Positions 45,539 through 56,604 are shown, counted from the first letter of the stretch. The stretch: 64,000 nt of DNA from Piliocolobus tephrosceles (GCF_002776525.5 NC_045436.1:101760211-101824210); one strand, 5' to 3'. The notes: generated by a model from the sequence alone, not told the origin. Numbers and translations: made by a program.

Positions 45539-46689
45539 AAAAGTTGAATCAATGCAAGTAAACAATCTGCAATTTTCACAAGTTATAGTTTGGAAGTCTG
45601 GTTTAATAACTGTATTTCCTATGACTAACATATAAGGGGGCTTTACACAACTTTGTAAAGGAACTGTTAGACTGGAATTTAGGTTGGTAGAATAAAATGG
45701 CTTACGATCTCTTGTTTCTATAGTTTGATTTCCAGACCAAATTCTAAGGTGGTATGAAGCCACAGTAAGCCTCCATAATTTTGGATATTTGGGACCAAAA
45801 ACAGCACTTATTATTTTTGGTCTTGGAGTAGAGATTCCTTTTTCTCCCCATTCCCAAGGGTAGAAAGACTGTAATTTTTTTGTGCTTATGTTCGTCTAAA
45901 CTTTCTGTTAAATCACTATCAACAGTTGACTCCCTTGTGTGCTGGGACAGGATTGAGTTTGTCCTGTGACATTGTGGTAGAATTGACCTCAAGGGGTCCA
46001 ATCTATAACAGCTCCGAATTGATTGTTTTGTAATATCGCTGCACTATTGGCCACACTTTTTTCCCAAACTAAATCTTTTGATTCTTCGGGAATTTCCTTG
46101 GGGCAAGGTTTCCCTTTTGGCCTAAATTTTAATGCCCTTTGATAGGAAAAGTCTTGTAAATAGTTTACCTATGGTTTGAGTGACATTCCACTTACCATGT
46201 GATAAGTAAATCTACTGGTGGGACTGACAGTAGGTACTTCAACCAACCAATTTTGGATTGCAGGCATTAAGCATCGTGGTACTCTCCCTAGGCAAATAGG
46301 AGGATAACGATACCCAATGGAAATATTTATCATCATTCCTTCTTCCTCCGGTTTGGCAGGGCAACGATCATCTGTGGGACCAGGTACCCATACACTATTA
46401 TTAACATATACTTCAATAGGATTATCCATCCATGTGGCTGCCCAAATTAAGGGCAGGAAAGGCACCTAGGCCTAGTAGGTATAATTAGCTGCAGCTGCTC
46501 CTGCAGGCCTGGGGAGACTTACCACCATTGATACAATCATTAAAGCTGCAAGGAGCATATTTTCTGGGGTTTGTATCACCTTTGTGCTCACTAGGCTTTT
46601 TCCAGCTAACTGTGTCAGCTTCTTTAATTGTGCCCAGGTTGGCGGCTCTGCCTTCTTGGTACATGGCGACTTCATCTGTTCTTCTGATA

Positions 46690-49330
46690 CTACCACTTTG
46701 TTCATCTTGCGCGTCAATGATGTTTGATTGCAGTGTTTCTGTCTCCATGGAGGCGCTTTTCTTTGCATCTCCGATGGGTTCATTGTAGAACTTCAAATGT
46801 TTAGTGGGTATCCAAACAGGAAACTGATTTTCTCCTGGTGAAACACAAGCAAAATCTCTTCCCCAGTTTATTACCTTCCCTGTTTCCCATGTCTTATTTT
46901 TGTTGTCTTTCCACCAAATCAGTTTTCCTTCATGTGGGCTGTTCTTTTTACCAGTAAGATGTTGTTCTACAGAAGTAGTAGTCTGACTTCTATAAATGAT
47001 TAAAACATTTAAAGTATAGAGTGCTAGATTAAGTTGCATCTGAGGAGTAGTACACTCCTTACTGTCTCCCCCTTCTTTTTGTTTAATTAACTGAGTTTTG
47101 AGTGTTCTATTAGTTCTTTCAACATGGCCTGTCCTTGGGAATTAGAAGGAATTCCTGTTGTATGTGTAATTTTCCACTGATTTAAGAATTTTTGGAAAGC
47201 TTTACTACAATATCCTGGTCCATTGTCAGTTTTAATTTTTTCTGGAACTCCCATTACAGCAAAACAAGATAATGAATGTTTTTTAACATGGGAAGTACTT
47301 TCTCCTGTCTGGCAGGTTGCCCATATGAAATGTGAGTAAGTATCAACTGTTACATGAACGTATGATAATTTTCCAAATGAAGGTACATGTGTAACATCCA
47401 TTTGCTATAATGCATTAGGACACAGACCTCTGGGATTATCTCCTGCCTCTTGAGTGGGCAGGTGTAGGACTTAACATTGGGTGCAGTGTTGTACAATATT
47501 TTTTTCCTGTTTCCATGTGACATCAGATTTGTTTTTTAACCCTGCTGCATTTACGTGAGTTAAAGCATGAAGTTCTTATGCTTTTATGAATGCAGATGAT
47601 GATACTAGTAAGTCAGCTTGTTCATTTGCTTTAGTTAAAGGTCCTGGTAAATTAGTGTGTGCTCGAATATGAGTAATATAAAATGGGAAATTCCTTTTTC
47701 TTACAGCTTGTTATAATAAATTGAACAGCTAGTTTAAGTGATCATCCATGCTATATTTAATTAGAGCTGTCTCAACATCCCTTGTAGCCTGTACTACATA
47801 TGCAGAATCTGATACAGTATTAACAGGTTGATTAAAATCTTGTAACACTGTAATGATTGCAACCAACTCTGCTTTTTGAGCCGATTGATATTGAGTTTTG
47901 ATTACTCGCTCTTTTGGCCCTGTGTAAGCCACTTTTCCATTGCTGGAACCATCAGTAAATATTGTCAGAGCATTTTCTAAAGGTTCATGTCTGGTAATTT
48001 TAGGTAAAAATCCAATTAGTCATTTTTAAAAACTGGAAGATTTTTGATTTTGGGTAATGATTATCAATAATTCCCACAAAATCAGCAAGGCCAATCTGCC
48101 ATGCACCAGAACTGATAAAGGCTTGTCTAACTTGTTCCTTGGTTAAAGGAACAACTATTTTGTCTGGGTCATTTCCACACAATTTTATTATTCGTAATCT
48201 TGCCTGACCAATTAATGTAGCTATTTGATCCAAGTACAACGTAAAAGTCTTAATTGTACTCTGAGGAAGGAACTCCACAAGATCAGTATTTTGAACAATG
48301 ATGCCTGTTGGAGAACATGGTGTAGCAAAAATCAAAAGTTGGAGTGGGGCTAAGGGATCTATTCTACTTATTTGCACTGACGGAATTTTTTCTTCCACTA
48401 ATTTAATTTCTTTTGTTGCCTCTGGGGTTAATATTCTTTTACTATTTAAGTCTGGGTCTCCTCTTAGGATAGGGAACAAATTTGACATGGCATAAGTAGG
48501 AATGCCTAGAGTTGGCCGAATCCAATTAATATCGCCTAGCAATTTCTGAAAGTCATTTAATGTTTTTAAAGTGTCTTATTTCTATTTTTTGTGGCTTAAA
48601 TTTTCTAATTTCTATCTGCATCCCTAAATAATGAAAAGGAGTAGGAGTTTGAATCTTATCAGATGCTATTGTTAGTCCTATGTTGGCAACCTCTGCTTGC
48701 AGAAATGTGTAACAATCAATTAATTTATCTCTTGTTTCTGCAGCACATAAAATATCATCAATATAATGAATGATATAACAATCTGAAAATTTGTCTCTAA
48801 CTGGTTGAAGAACTTGACCTACAAAAGCTTAACAAATAGTTGGACTATTAAGCATTCCCCAAGGTAACACTTTCCACTGAAACTTGGTGGCTGGTTCATT
48901 ATTTACGGCTGGTATAGTAAAAGCAAATTTTTCACAATCCTGCTCTGCCAGAGGAATGGTAAAAAAGCAGTCCTTCAGATCAATTATAATTAAAGGCCAG
49001 TCTTTTGGAATCATGGCTGGGGAGGGCAGTCCGGGTTGAAGAGGCCCCATGGGTTGAATTACAGCATTTACGGCTCTTAAGTCCGTTAACATACGCCATC
49101 TGCCTGATTTTTTCTGAATTACAAATACAGGAGAATTCCAGGGCGAGAATGAAGGCTCAGTGTGTCCCTTTTCTAACTGTTCCTTTGCTAATAAATGTAA
49201 AGCCTCCAGTTTTTGTTTTGGTAGCAGCCACTGATTTACCCATACTTGTTTTTCTGTTTTCCAGGTTAATGGAATGGGTTTAGGAGGCTCTACAGTGGCC
49301 GCCCCTAAAAAGGATACCTTATTCCTTTTC
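46690..49330 (-). pseudogene. pol: Pol (reverse transcriptase, RNase H, integrase) of the HML-2-like provirus
   Basis: RT fingers/palm at 48829-49092, with LPWGM where the family has LPQGM, then a stop. Y-I-D-D catalytic motif at 48754-48765. Connection region 48000-48542. RNase H with F-T-D-G at 47948-47959 and S-D-S-A downstream. Integrase zinc domain with H-x3-H near 47555-47569 and C-x2-C at 47474-47485 followed by a stop. Core domain at 47087-47401 with D in DVTHV and D in TDNGPGY. A one-base shift near 47122-47126 moves the catalytic Glu out of frame. C-terminal domain is in the frame of 46485-47039 (WGRDFACVSPGENQ). The whole reading frame has at least five breaks. Confidence 0.9.
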
Positions 49331-50105
49331 TTTCTTGATTTTCCTCAGTCTCAATTGGGACTTTAATGCCATTTTCATTTTTTCCCAGTCCCTTTCCTGG
49401 CATATATCCCATCTTAGTCATGATTTTTTGACTCGTGGGGCTGTATAATGGAGCTGGCATAATGATTTCTGCACCTCATTGTTGTAATAAATCTCGACCC
49501 CATAGATTAACAGGAATGGAAGTAATCACTGGCTGAACAGTACTTTCTTGATAACCTGGCCCTAAACGATGTAAAATCATAGTACTTTGATACACTTCTG
49601 AAGCTGTGCCTACGCCAACAAGTCTTGTAACAGCCTTTTGTTTAGGCCAATTTTTTCGCCACTGATTTAAAGCAATGACAGAGACATCTGCTCCAGTGTC
49701 TACCAACCCTTCAAACTGTTTTCCTTGAATAATGGCCTTACATACAGGTCTGCTCTCAGAGACCTGACTTGCCCAATATGCAGCCTTTCCTGCCGGAGCA
49801 GTGCTTCCAAACCCTCCTGTTCTTTTTATTTCACTGTTTCCAACTCTAACATAAGGTAGGAGTAATAATTGAGCAATCCTGTCTCCTGGACTGGCACTCC
49901 AAGGAATTGAGGAACTAATAATCAATTGAATTTCGCCTTTATAGTCTGAATCAGCCACACCAGTATGAATTTGAACTCCCTTTAGATTTAAACTTGATCT
50001 TTCTAAGATTAGTCCTACAGTCCCCTCAGGCAATGGGCCGTATACCCCTGTGGGGATTTTCTGTGGGGCTCCCCTGGAAGCAGAGAGACTGCTTGTATAG
50101 TACAT
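49310..50105 (-). pseudogene. pro: Pro (dUTPase, protease, G-patch) of the HML-2-like provirus
   Basis: The open frame 49476-50105 has a dUTPase fold signature (GVADSDYKG, RIAQLLLLP, GFGST) and then retroviral aspartic protease with V-D-T-G-A-D (DTG at 49692-49700). A stop follows LWGRDLLQQ. Beyond it, in the same frame, comes a G-patch (MTKMGYMPGKGLGKN) at about 49380-49450. dUTPase removes dUTP and protease matures Gag and Pol. The premature stop cuts the protease/G-patch part. Confidence 0.88.
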
Positions 50106-50109
50106 AAAT

Positions 50110-52159
50110 CTACTGCTGCACTGCCACTTGTGGCAGAGGATAATTGCTGTATTGTGATAACTGGCTTATTCCCTGAGGCACTGGTGACAGTGGGGAATTG
50201 TTGTTCCTGAAAACCCTGAGGAACAAAGGGCTGAATTGGGAATGCCCCAGTTTGTTGCAGGGCATGATGCTGGCCCCTCCTCTCGTTTCCGACAGTGGTT
50301 GCCCATTTTTATCAAATTTAGAACGACATTGATGACCCCAATGTTTTCCCTTTTTACATCTTGGACATAGGCCAGGTGGCTCTTTATCTGTTGTTGTAGT
50401 AGCTTGAGTAGTTACATTTTGTTTATTTGAGACTAGGCAATTCTTTTTTAAATGACTGATTTGACCACAGTTATAACATTTTCCCCCAAATGTTCTAACT
50501 TGTCCTCCTAAAGCAACTCCTGTGATTGCTTGAGCCATAAGCATAGCTTTATGCATAGCTCCTGCAATTCCATCACAGGCTTTAAGGTACTCTGAGAGTA
50601 CATCCGATCCTGCTGGGACCCTTCCTTTTAATGGCTTAATGGCTGATTGGCGTTTTCATATGCCATCAACTCCACTATGACCTTATGGGCATTCTCATCA
50701 GTAATTGACTTTTGAGCAGCATCTTGAAGCCTTGCTACAAAATCAGGATAGGGCTCTTTAGAGCCTTGTCTTATTGTATTGAACAGGCAGGCGGTTCCTG
50801 GGTCTTGGATTTTCTCCCAGGCCCTAAGGCAGATAGCCCTAATTTGCCAAATGGCCTCATTTTGCATTATTACTTGTTGACTGGCAGTGCTCCAATTTTG
50901 ACCTGTTCCCAATAGTTGATCTACATCTATGTTAATTGGAGGATTGGCAGTCCTGTGTCTTCAGACCTGTTCTTGTGCCCCATCAATCCACCAAGTCTTA
51001 AATTGTAAAAATTGAGAGGGTGAGAGTGATGATTTTGCCAGAATCTCCCAATCATAAGGAATGAGTCTATGTCCATGAGTAATGGAATCTAAAAATGTTC
51101 TCACGTAAGGAGAATGGGGTCCATACTGTTTTATTCCCTCTTTCATTTCTTTTAGCATTTTTATAGAAAAGGAGTCATATCTGGCTTCAGCTACGAGAGG
51201 CTCTCTCTCTTGGGTCCCTGCTCCAGGCGGTCTTGATTCTAATATTACTGGGAATTGCCATGCCTCAATACTTTCTTGTTTTCTTGCCTTATCAATAATT
51301 TTATGTAATGCACTACCCTGTCCACTAGGCGGTGTTGTAGGATTAAGTCTCATGGTGGGCGGCTGAGGCTATAGCGCCCTGCCCTGTGGCGCTGGAAACA
51401 TTCCTGGCTGTCCATACGGATTTTCTGGGGACAGCCGATACTGAAATTCGACTGGTGGCCAGTATTGATAGGCTACTGGTGGCTGGGTCTTACTTTCTAT
51501 CGGCTGATATTGTGGACACTGTATTTGGATTGGCATTGCCATGACAGAGACTCTGTCTTTTTCTATTTGATCTTCTTTTGGAGTTTGTACTTGTTTAACC
51601 TGCATTTGAGATCGTAAAGTTACAGGCGTCTGAGCTGCTGTAAGAGGAGTTGGCCATCGTGGTTTAGACTGATGACTCGGCTAATTCTGGACCTTTTTCT
51701 TCTAATTTTAATGTTTCAGTATATATCACCTCCTGTAATTGATTATCGTCAACATTTTGCATTGACCAAGCCGTTACCAGCTCTGCTACACATTTGCAAT
51801 GTGAACTTTCCGTTCCTTTCCGGGATTCTATCCCTGCCTCTTTTTCACAATCTACTGCACAGCTTTCAGCGATGTAAGAAACTGAAATGCTATCTTCTTC
51901 TGTTTGAAATGGTTCTAAAGCTATTTTAATAATGACCCAATCATTCCATACTGTAAGTGGGATTATTTTACCTTCCCTGTTTGCTTGTTTTAATTCTTTG
52001 CCAATTTTTTCCCAGTCTTTTAGATATCAAGTTCCCTGTTCTGGAAACCACGGGCAAAATTGTTCTATTGTTTGAAATAGCGTAATTAGATTTTTGGTAG
52101 AGACTTTAACTCCCCCTCTTTTTGCAATAAGAGGTGTATTTACTTTTAGTTTGCCCCAT
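50110..52159 (-). pseudogene. gag: Gag of the HML-2-like provirus (broken)
   Basis: The start ATG is the complement of 52157-52159 and reads M-G-Q-T-K-S-K (Gly2 myristoylation position). The matrix frame stops within about 18 codons. A Pro/Gln-rich linker frame (51369-51605), capsid N-domain (50961-51353), capsid C-domain with the major homology region QGSKEPYPDFVARLQDA (50628-50912) and nucleocapsid (50110-50556) follow in different frames. Zinc knuckles: CYNCGQISHLKKNC at 50437-50478 and CPRCKKGKHWGHQC at 50326-50367, both with all Cys/His ligands. Confidence 0.9.
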
Positions 52160-52283
52160 CGTTACCCTAGGTTCTTCTGAGCGCACAAGCTTACCGCAAG
52201 GCTGACTGTAGATGTACTCAGGAGTCTCTTGTCGACTTTTCCTCAATGACCACTCTCGAGCGTACCTTCACCATAGAGAAAAG

Positions 52284-52301
52284 CACCCACGTTGGGCACC
52301 A
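52284..52301 (-). other. Lys-tRNA primer-binding site
   Basis: The complement reads TGGTGCCCAACGTGGGTG, two bases from the 5' LTR. It matches the Lys-type site except at position 4 and the last two bases. Confidence 0.88.
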
Positions 52302-52303
52302 GA

Positions 52304-53264
52304 TGAAAGGGTGGCCTGCCCCTCCACACCTGTGGGCGTTTCTCGTTAGGTGGAACCTAACGAGAAAAGAAATGAGGCACAGAGACAAAGTGTAGAGAAA
52401 GAAAAAGTGGGCCCAGGGGACCGGCGCTCAGCATACAGAGGACCCGCACCGGCACCAGTCTCTGAGTTCCCTCAGTATTTATTGATCCTTATCTTTATGA
52501 TCTTAGAAAAGGGAAGTGGCAGGATAATAGGATCACAGTAGGGAGAAGGTCAGCAGTAGGACATATGAATAAAGATCTCTGTGACATGAATAAGTTTAAG
52601 GAAAGGTACTGTGCCCTGATGTGCGTATGCAGACATCTCCATAAACCTTTTTAGTGCATAAAGAGCAGCTTTGCCGCTAGCACGTCCCACTTTCAGCCCT
52701 AAGGCGGTTTTCTCCTTTCTCAGTAAATAGAACATACAATCGGGTTTTATACTGAGAAGTTCCATTGCCCAGGGTCGGGCAGGAGACAGATGCTTTTCTC
52801 TATCTCAACTGCCAAGAGGCTTTCTTTCCTCTTATACTAGTCCTCCTCAGCACAGACCCTTCACGGGTGTCAGGCTGCGGGACGAACAGGTCTTTCCCTT
52901 CCCACAAGGCCATATTTCAGACTATCACATGGGGAGAAACCTTGGACAATACCTAGCTTTCCTAGGCAGAGGTCCCTGGGACCTTCCTCCGTGTATGTGT
53001 CCCTGGGTACTTGAGATTAAGAGAATGGTGGTGACTTTTAACCAGCAAGCTGCCTTCAGGCACTTGTTTAACAAAGCACACCCTGCACAGCCCCAAATCC
53101 GTTAAACCTTGAGTCACCACAGCACATGTCTCTTGCAAGGTCAGAGTTGGGGGTAGGGTTACGGATTAACAGCATCTCAAATACAGAACAAAATGGCGTC
53201 TTTACTGTCTACTTCTTTCTATATAGACCCAGTAGCAGTCTGATCTCTCTTTCTTTACCCCACA
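52304..53264 (-). repeat. 5' LTR of the HML-2-like provirus
   Basis: 961 bp, same length as the 3' LTR. The right end complement is TGTGGGGTAAAG. U5 contains an 11-bp palindrome at 52341-52365 that the 3' LTR lacks. Confidence 0.95.
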
Positions 53265-53270
53265 TAGAAT
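53265..53270. repeat. Target-site duplication, right (TAGAAT)
   Basis: Pairs with 42469-42474. Confidence 0.75.
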
Positions 53271-53274
53271 AGGA

Positions 53275-53400
53275 ATTATAATATTACCTTCGTAAGGTTA
53301 TTGTCAAACTTCAATGGAATGACCTATGTAGAAAGTTTAGCACAGTTTGTGGTACACAATAAGCGCTAAGTGAATGATTGTTATTATCAATGGTAAAGTA
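53275..53400 (-). repeat. MIR-like fragment
   Basis: 'ataatattaccttcgtaagg' and 'gcacagtttgtggtacacaa' recall a reversed MIR. It lies between the provirus and the exon at 53551. Confidence 0.5.
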
Positions 53401-53550
53401 GCTGCTATTTCTGAGCACCTATACTAGGCTAGACACTACAAATCAGTTATGTTATGGTGTCTGTGCCATACTAAAGCTGTTTGTTAGCACCAAACTAAAG
53501 CTGAAGCCTTGGTGAAGTATTTTGTTTCTGAAGACTGCCTCTGATTTCAG

Positions 53551-53667
53551 TTTAGGACCTGCTCTGGAACCTGAGGAAGTGGTAAACAGGCTGATGAATG
53601 GGATTCTGACTGAGCAGAAAATGATTTTTGTTCCATCTTCTATAGCTTTTTTAACAATATTGGAAAG
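53551..53667 (+). CDS. HSD17B11: HSD17B11 coding exon, residues 232-271
   Basis: The exon is 117 bp, phase 2 at both ends. The acceptor is 'tgatttcag' and the donor is GAAAG|GTAAGTG. It encodes LGPALEPEEVVNRLMNGILT and then EQKMIFVPSSIAFLTILER. This is the substrate-loop and C-terminal region. The acceptor lies only 286 bp right of the HML-2-like provirus (LTR end 53264), so the provirus sits close to a functional splice site but on the opposite strand. Confidence 0.95.
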
Positions 53668-54164
53668 GTAAGTGACAGTTAAGTTTTTCAGCCTTAGAAA
53701 TGAAAGGTAAAATAAAAATTATCTATTACATTTTTTGCTGACATTTAAAATCAGGCAGTTGATAAAGTACAGTTAAATGGAATTGACTTAATAAAAATAA
53801 CAGGTTGAATAAAGATGTCATCAGTTTTTTTAAACCACGCGTGTTAATCATTGAGGCAAGACTGATACAGCTCCTGGGTGAATGAACTGAGTAATTTCCA
53901 CACATTTTTACTTTTTATAAAGAAAGAAATTTGTATATTTCTGTAAGCCTTGTCTTATAAATGAATGACTCTGAAGAAGGATAGTTTTTAAGCATCTTTA
54001 CATAATGGAATCATAGAACAATGATATTAGAGGAGACCAGATTTAGGTTTTACGTATTTATTTAAAGATACAACAGATAATCATTGAGCTTTTGTGTTGT
54101 ACAAAATCATACTGATGTATATGAATTGCTTTTTTTTTTTTTAAATAATATTAGAAATCCTTGA

Positions 54165-54505
54165 GCCTTGCTTCTTCCAATGTGGTTCTTGGACTAGCAG
54201 CATCAGTGTTACCTGGAAATTTGTTAGAAATATAGACTCTCCTCATCTCTTGAATCAGAATTTGCATTTCAATAAGTTCTCCTAGATGATTTGTATGCAT
54301 ATTAAAATTTGAGCAGCACTTCCTTGGAGCAGTAACTCTCAACTTTGGTGCACACTGGAATTCACCTGGGAGGTTTAAGAAATGCCGGTGCCTGAGACCA
54401 ACTCCCCCAAATTCTGATTGACTTGGTTTGGAGTGTGCTCTGGGCTTTGAGAGATAAAACAACTTTCTAGGTGATTCACTTATCCAGCCAAGTTTGGAAA
54501 CCACT
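54165..54505. repeat. Two MER5A-like hAT elements in a row
   Basis: Each contains the typical words: 'agcagcatcagtgttacctg' in the first (about 54165-54330), 'ggtgcacactggaattcacc' in the second (about 54333-54505), which ends 'gtttggaaaccactgg'. The 143-residue reverse frame over them is spurious. Confidence 0.7.
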
Positions 54506-54889
54506 GGTTTCACGAATGTCTCATCATAACACACTGCTTCATTCCTCATCTGGGAAAACTGTGTGGCAATGAGGCTGGCCACATAAGGAGGGGAAAGGAG
54601 AGAGGTGCCTTAGGACAGCTGGGAGAAAAAGCTTCTTGCTGCCTGTCCTAAACTGGGCTTCTCCAAGTCAGTGGGATATCATGATCACTTGGGAAGCGAT
54701 CACTGAGTGCGTACTTACGTAACATGACAAGTACAATGCCAGAAACATCATAGGTTTTAACCTGTTTACTCACCAAAGAGATCCTTGAGCTTTACTACCT
54801 AAACCTCCAAGGCGTGTTCATCATAGTTTTTAGCAGAAGGGGCGAGAAAGCTTAACATATGTACGCTTTTTATCTCTTGATTTTTTTGC

Positions 54890-54985
54890 TCTTCACATCA
54901 GTAATTCTCAAAATATAATCTCTGGACCACAGTCTGTGGCAGCTGCCTATTAAAATACAGATTTCTGGTCCAACTCAAACATCCA
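54890..54985. repeat. MER5-like fragment
   Basis: 'cagtaattctcaaaatataa' and 'atctctggaccacagtctg'. Short and diverged. Confidence 0.45.
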
Positions 54986-55194
54986 TGTTAAAATCTTAAC
55001 ACAGCGCTTTAGAATATAACCCTGTGAAAGAAGGCATTTTGCCTATTTTTCATCACTGTATGCTCTGCATTTTGAAGAGTGCCTGACACCAAAATGTTTG
55101 TTGATTGAATAAATTAATTCTAGTTTCTAGACCTTTAAACATAAAGACTCAAAGTTTGTGCTCTGGAGTTGAATGAAGCTCTGGAGTTGAATGT

Positions 55195-55330
55195 GTTTGT
55201 GTGACTTGCTTGCAACATGAACATGGATGAGTTATTTTTAACTTATCTGAAGTTCAATTTCTTTATCTGTAACATAGAGAAAACAGTTGGACTGTATAGG
55301 GCTGAGATGAATAAATAAAATAATGCTAAT
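55195..55330 (-). repeat. MIR fragment
   Basis: 'gagttatttttaacttatct' and 'caatttctttatctgtaac' form a reversed MIR core. Confidence 0.55.
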
Positions 55331-55869
55331 TGATCCCACAAAAGAACACTGAGGGATAAGTGTTAATTTTTCCATTTACACGTGAGGAATTTAAACTGCA
55401 AGGTTAAATAATTGGTTCAGCATTATGCTCAAAACCAAATGCATTGTCTGCATTTTTATTTAGCAGTTCTACTTCCCCAGTCTCTTAGTGGAACATTTTA
55501 ATAATATTCTGCATTATAAAGTATAAATAGTTCCTATTCTCATTTCCTTTTTAATGTCGGGTTTCTTTTTGTAAAGTCTTTAGTATCTCAACTATTCAGT
55601 TCGTATACCTCCTCTCTTAGATCTTTTGTTTCAAAAACTGACTACTTCAGGTTATTCTACTCTAAAGAAGGCTAAGCCTTCTTTTCCATTTGAAAACGAA
55701 ATAGATTTAATGAGAAAGAATATATTGTAGTGACTCAGATTTAAGGTGCTTAATCTTATTTAAGATGAACACGATGATACATGATAACTTCAAAGTATTT
55801 CTAAAGAGGGTATTCTACAAATGCACTTAATATTAATTTTCTAATTATTTTCATATATTTTTCTTTTAG

Positions 55870-55960
55870 GATCCTTCCGGAGCGCTTCCTGGCAGTTTTA
55901 AAAAGAAAAATCAATATTAAGTTTGATGCAGTTATTGGATATAAAATGAAACCTCAATAA
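55870..55960 (+). CDS. HSD17B11: HSD17B11 terminal coding exon, residues 271-300 and stop
   Basis: The acceptor is 'tttcttttag'. The exon encodes ILPERFLAVLKRKINIKFDA and then VIGYKMKPQ followed by TAA at 55958-55960. The frame follows from the preceding split codon, and the total length from residue 71 gives 300 residues, the usual HSD17B11 length. The basic tail (KRK, YKMK) is typical of this enzyme and its lipid-droplet paralogue. Confidence 0.95.
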
Positions 55961-56604
55961 GTGCCTAGTTTTCTGAAAACTGATTTACCAAGTTTAGGTT
56001 GATTCATCTAATAGTGTCAGAATTTTAATGTTTGAACTTCTGTTTTTTCTAATTATCCCCATTTCTCCAATATAACCTTTGAGGCTTTGACAGTCTTCAT
56101 TTACTACCACTTGTTCTTTAGCTAAAAGCTGATTACATATGATATAAACCGAGAAATACCTTTAGAGGTGACTTTAAGGAAAATGAAGAAAAAGAACCAA
56201 AATGACTTTATTAAAATAATTTCTAAGATTATTTGTGGCTCACCTGAAGGCTTTGCAAAATTTGCACCATAACTGTTTATTTAACATATATTTTTATTTT
56301 TGATTGCACTTAAATTTTGTGTGATTTGTGTTTCTTTTTCTGTTCTACATAAAATCAGAAACTTCAAGCTCTCTAAATATAATGAAGGACTCTAGCTAGT
56401 GGTATTTCACAATGAATATCATGAGCTCTCAATGGGTAGGTTTCATCCGACCCATTACCACTCTGTTTCCTGAGAGATACCTCACATTCCAATGCCAGAC
56501 ATTTCTGCACAGGGAAGCTAGAGGTGGATACACATGTTGCAAGTATAAAAGCATCTTTGGGATTTAAGGAGAATTGAGAGAATGTACCCACAAATGGCAG
56601 CAAT

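Larger units (their letters stand above)
44392..46783 (-). pseudogene. env: Env of the HML-2-like provirus (chimeric, broken)
   Basis: Signal/first-exon region at 46472-46783 (the same start also serves the Rec-type accessory protein in HML-2) ends at a stop just after the signal peptide. Surface subunit pieces lie at 46169-46465, 45744-46001 and about 45545-45743 in changing frames, and an Alu (45236-45538) interrupts the C-terminal part. The transmembrane subunit is open for 242 codons (44392-45120): R-S-K-R at residues 11-14, hydrophobic fusion peptide after it, heptad region, CDWNTSDFC motif, VPG at about 157-159. Residues beyond about 160 (anchor near 185-208, tail HLYKRKGRED) differ from the orphan HML-2 tail and run directly into the HML-8 LTR block, so I infer they come from HML-8. 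Entry function is lost. Confidence 0.88.
42475..53264 (-). mobile_element. HML-2-like (SERV-K type) provirus, recombinant with HML-8
   Basis: Full-length antisense provirus inside the 21.4-kb HSD17B11 intron. The LTRs are 961 bp each (42475-43435 and 52304-53264). The target duplication is TAGACT (42469-42474) against TAGAAT (53265-53270), 6 bp with one change. From right to left it carries 5' LTR, Lys-type primer site, gag, pro (dUTPase, protease, G-patch), pol, env, a block of HML-8 origin, the orphan HML-2 env tail, polypurine tract and 3' LTR. All genes carry stops or frameshifts and env holds an Alu, so it cannot make virus. By eye the LTRs differ at about 60 positions plus an indel (about 6%), pointing to an insertion roughly in the 10-17 million-year range under usual primate rates. 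Confidence 0.95.
53668..55869. other. HSD17B11: Last HSD17B11 intron
   Basis: 2.2 kb with only the old MER5 and MIR fragments listed. It is the longest Alu-free stretch in the window. Confidence 0.7.

Noticed and set aside
49476..50105. 209-residue open frame as a functional dUTPase/protease gene
   Set aside because: It ends at a premature stop inside the protease/G-patch region and belongs to a provirus with broken gag, pol and env.
54151..54582. 143-residue reverse frame
   Set aside because: It lies across two MER5A-like DNA transposon fragments; no domain or codon pattern of a gene.
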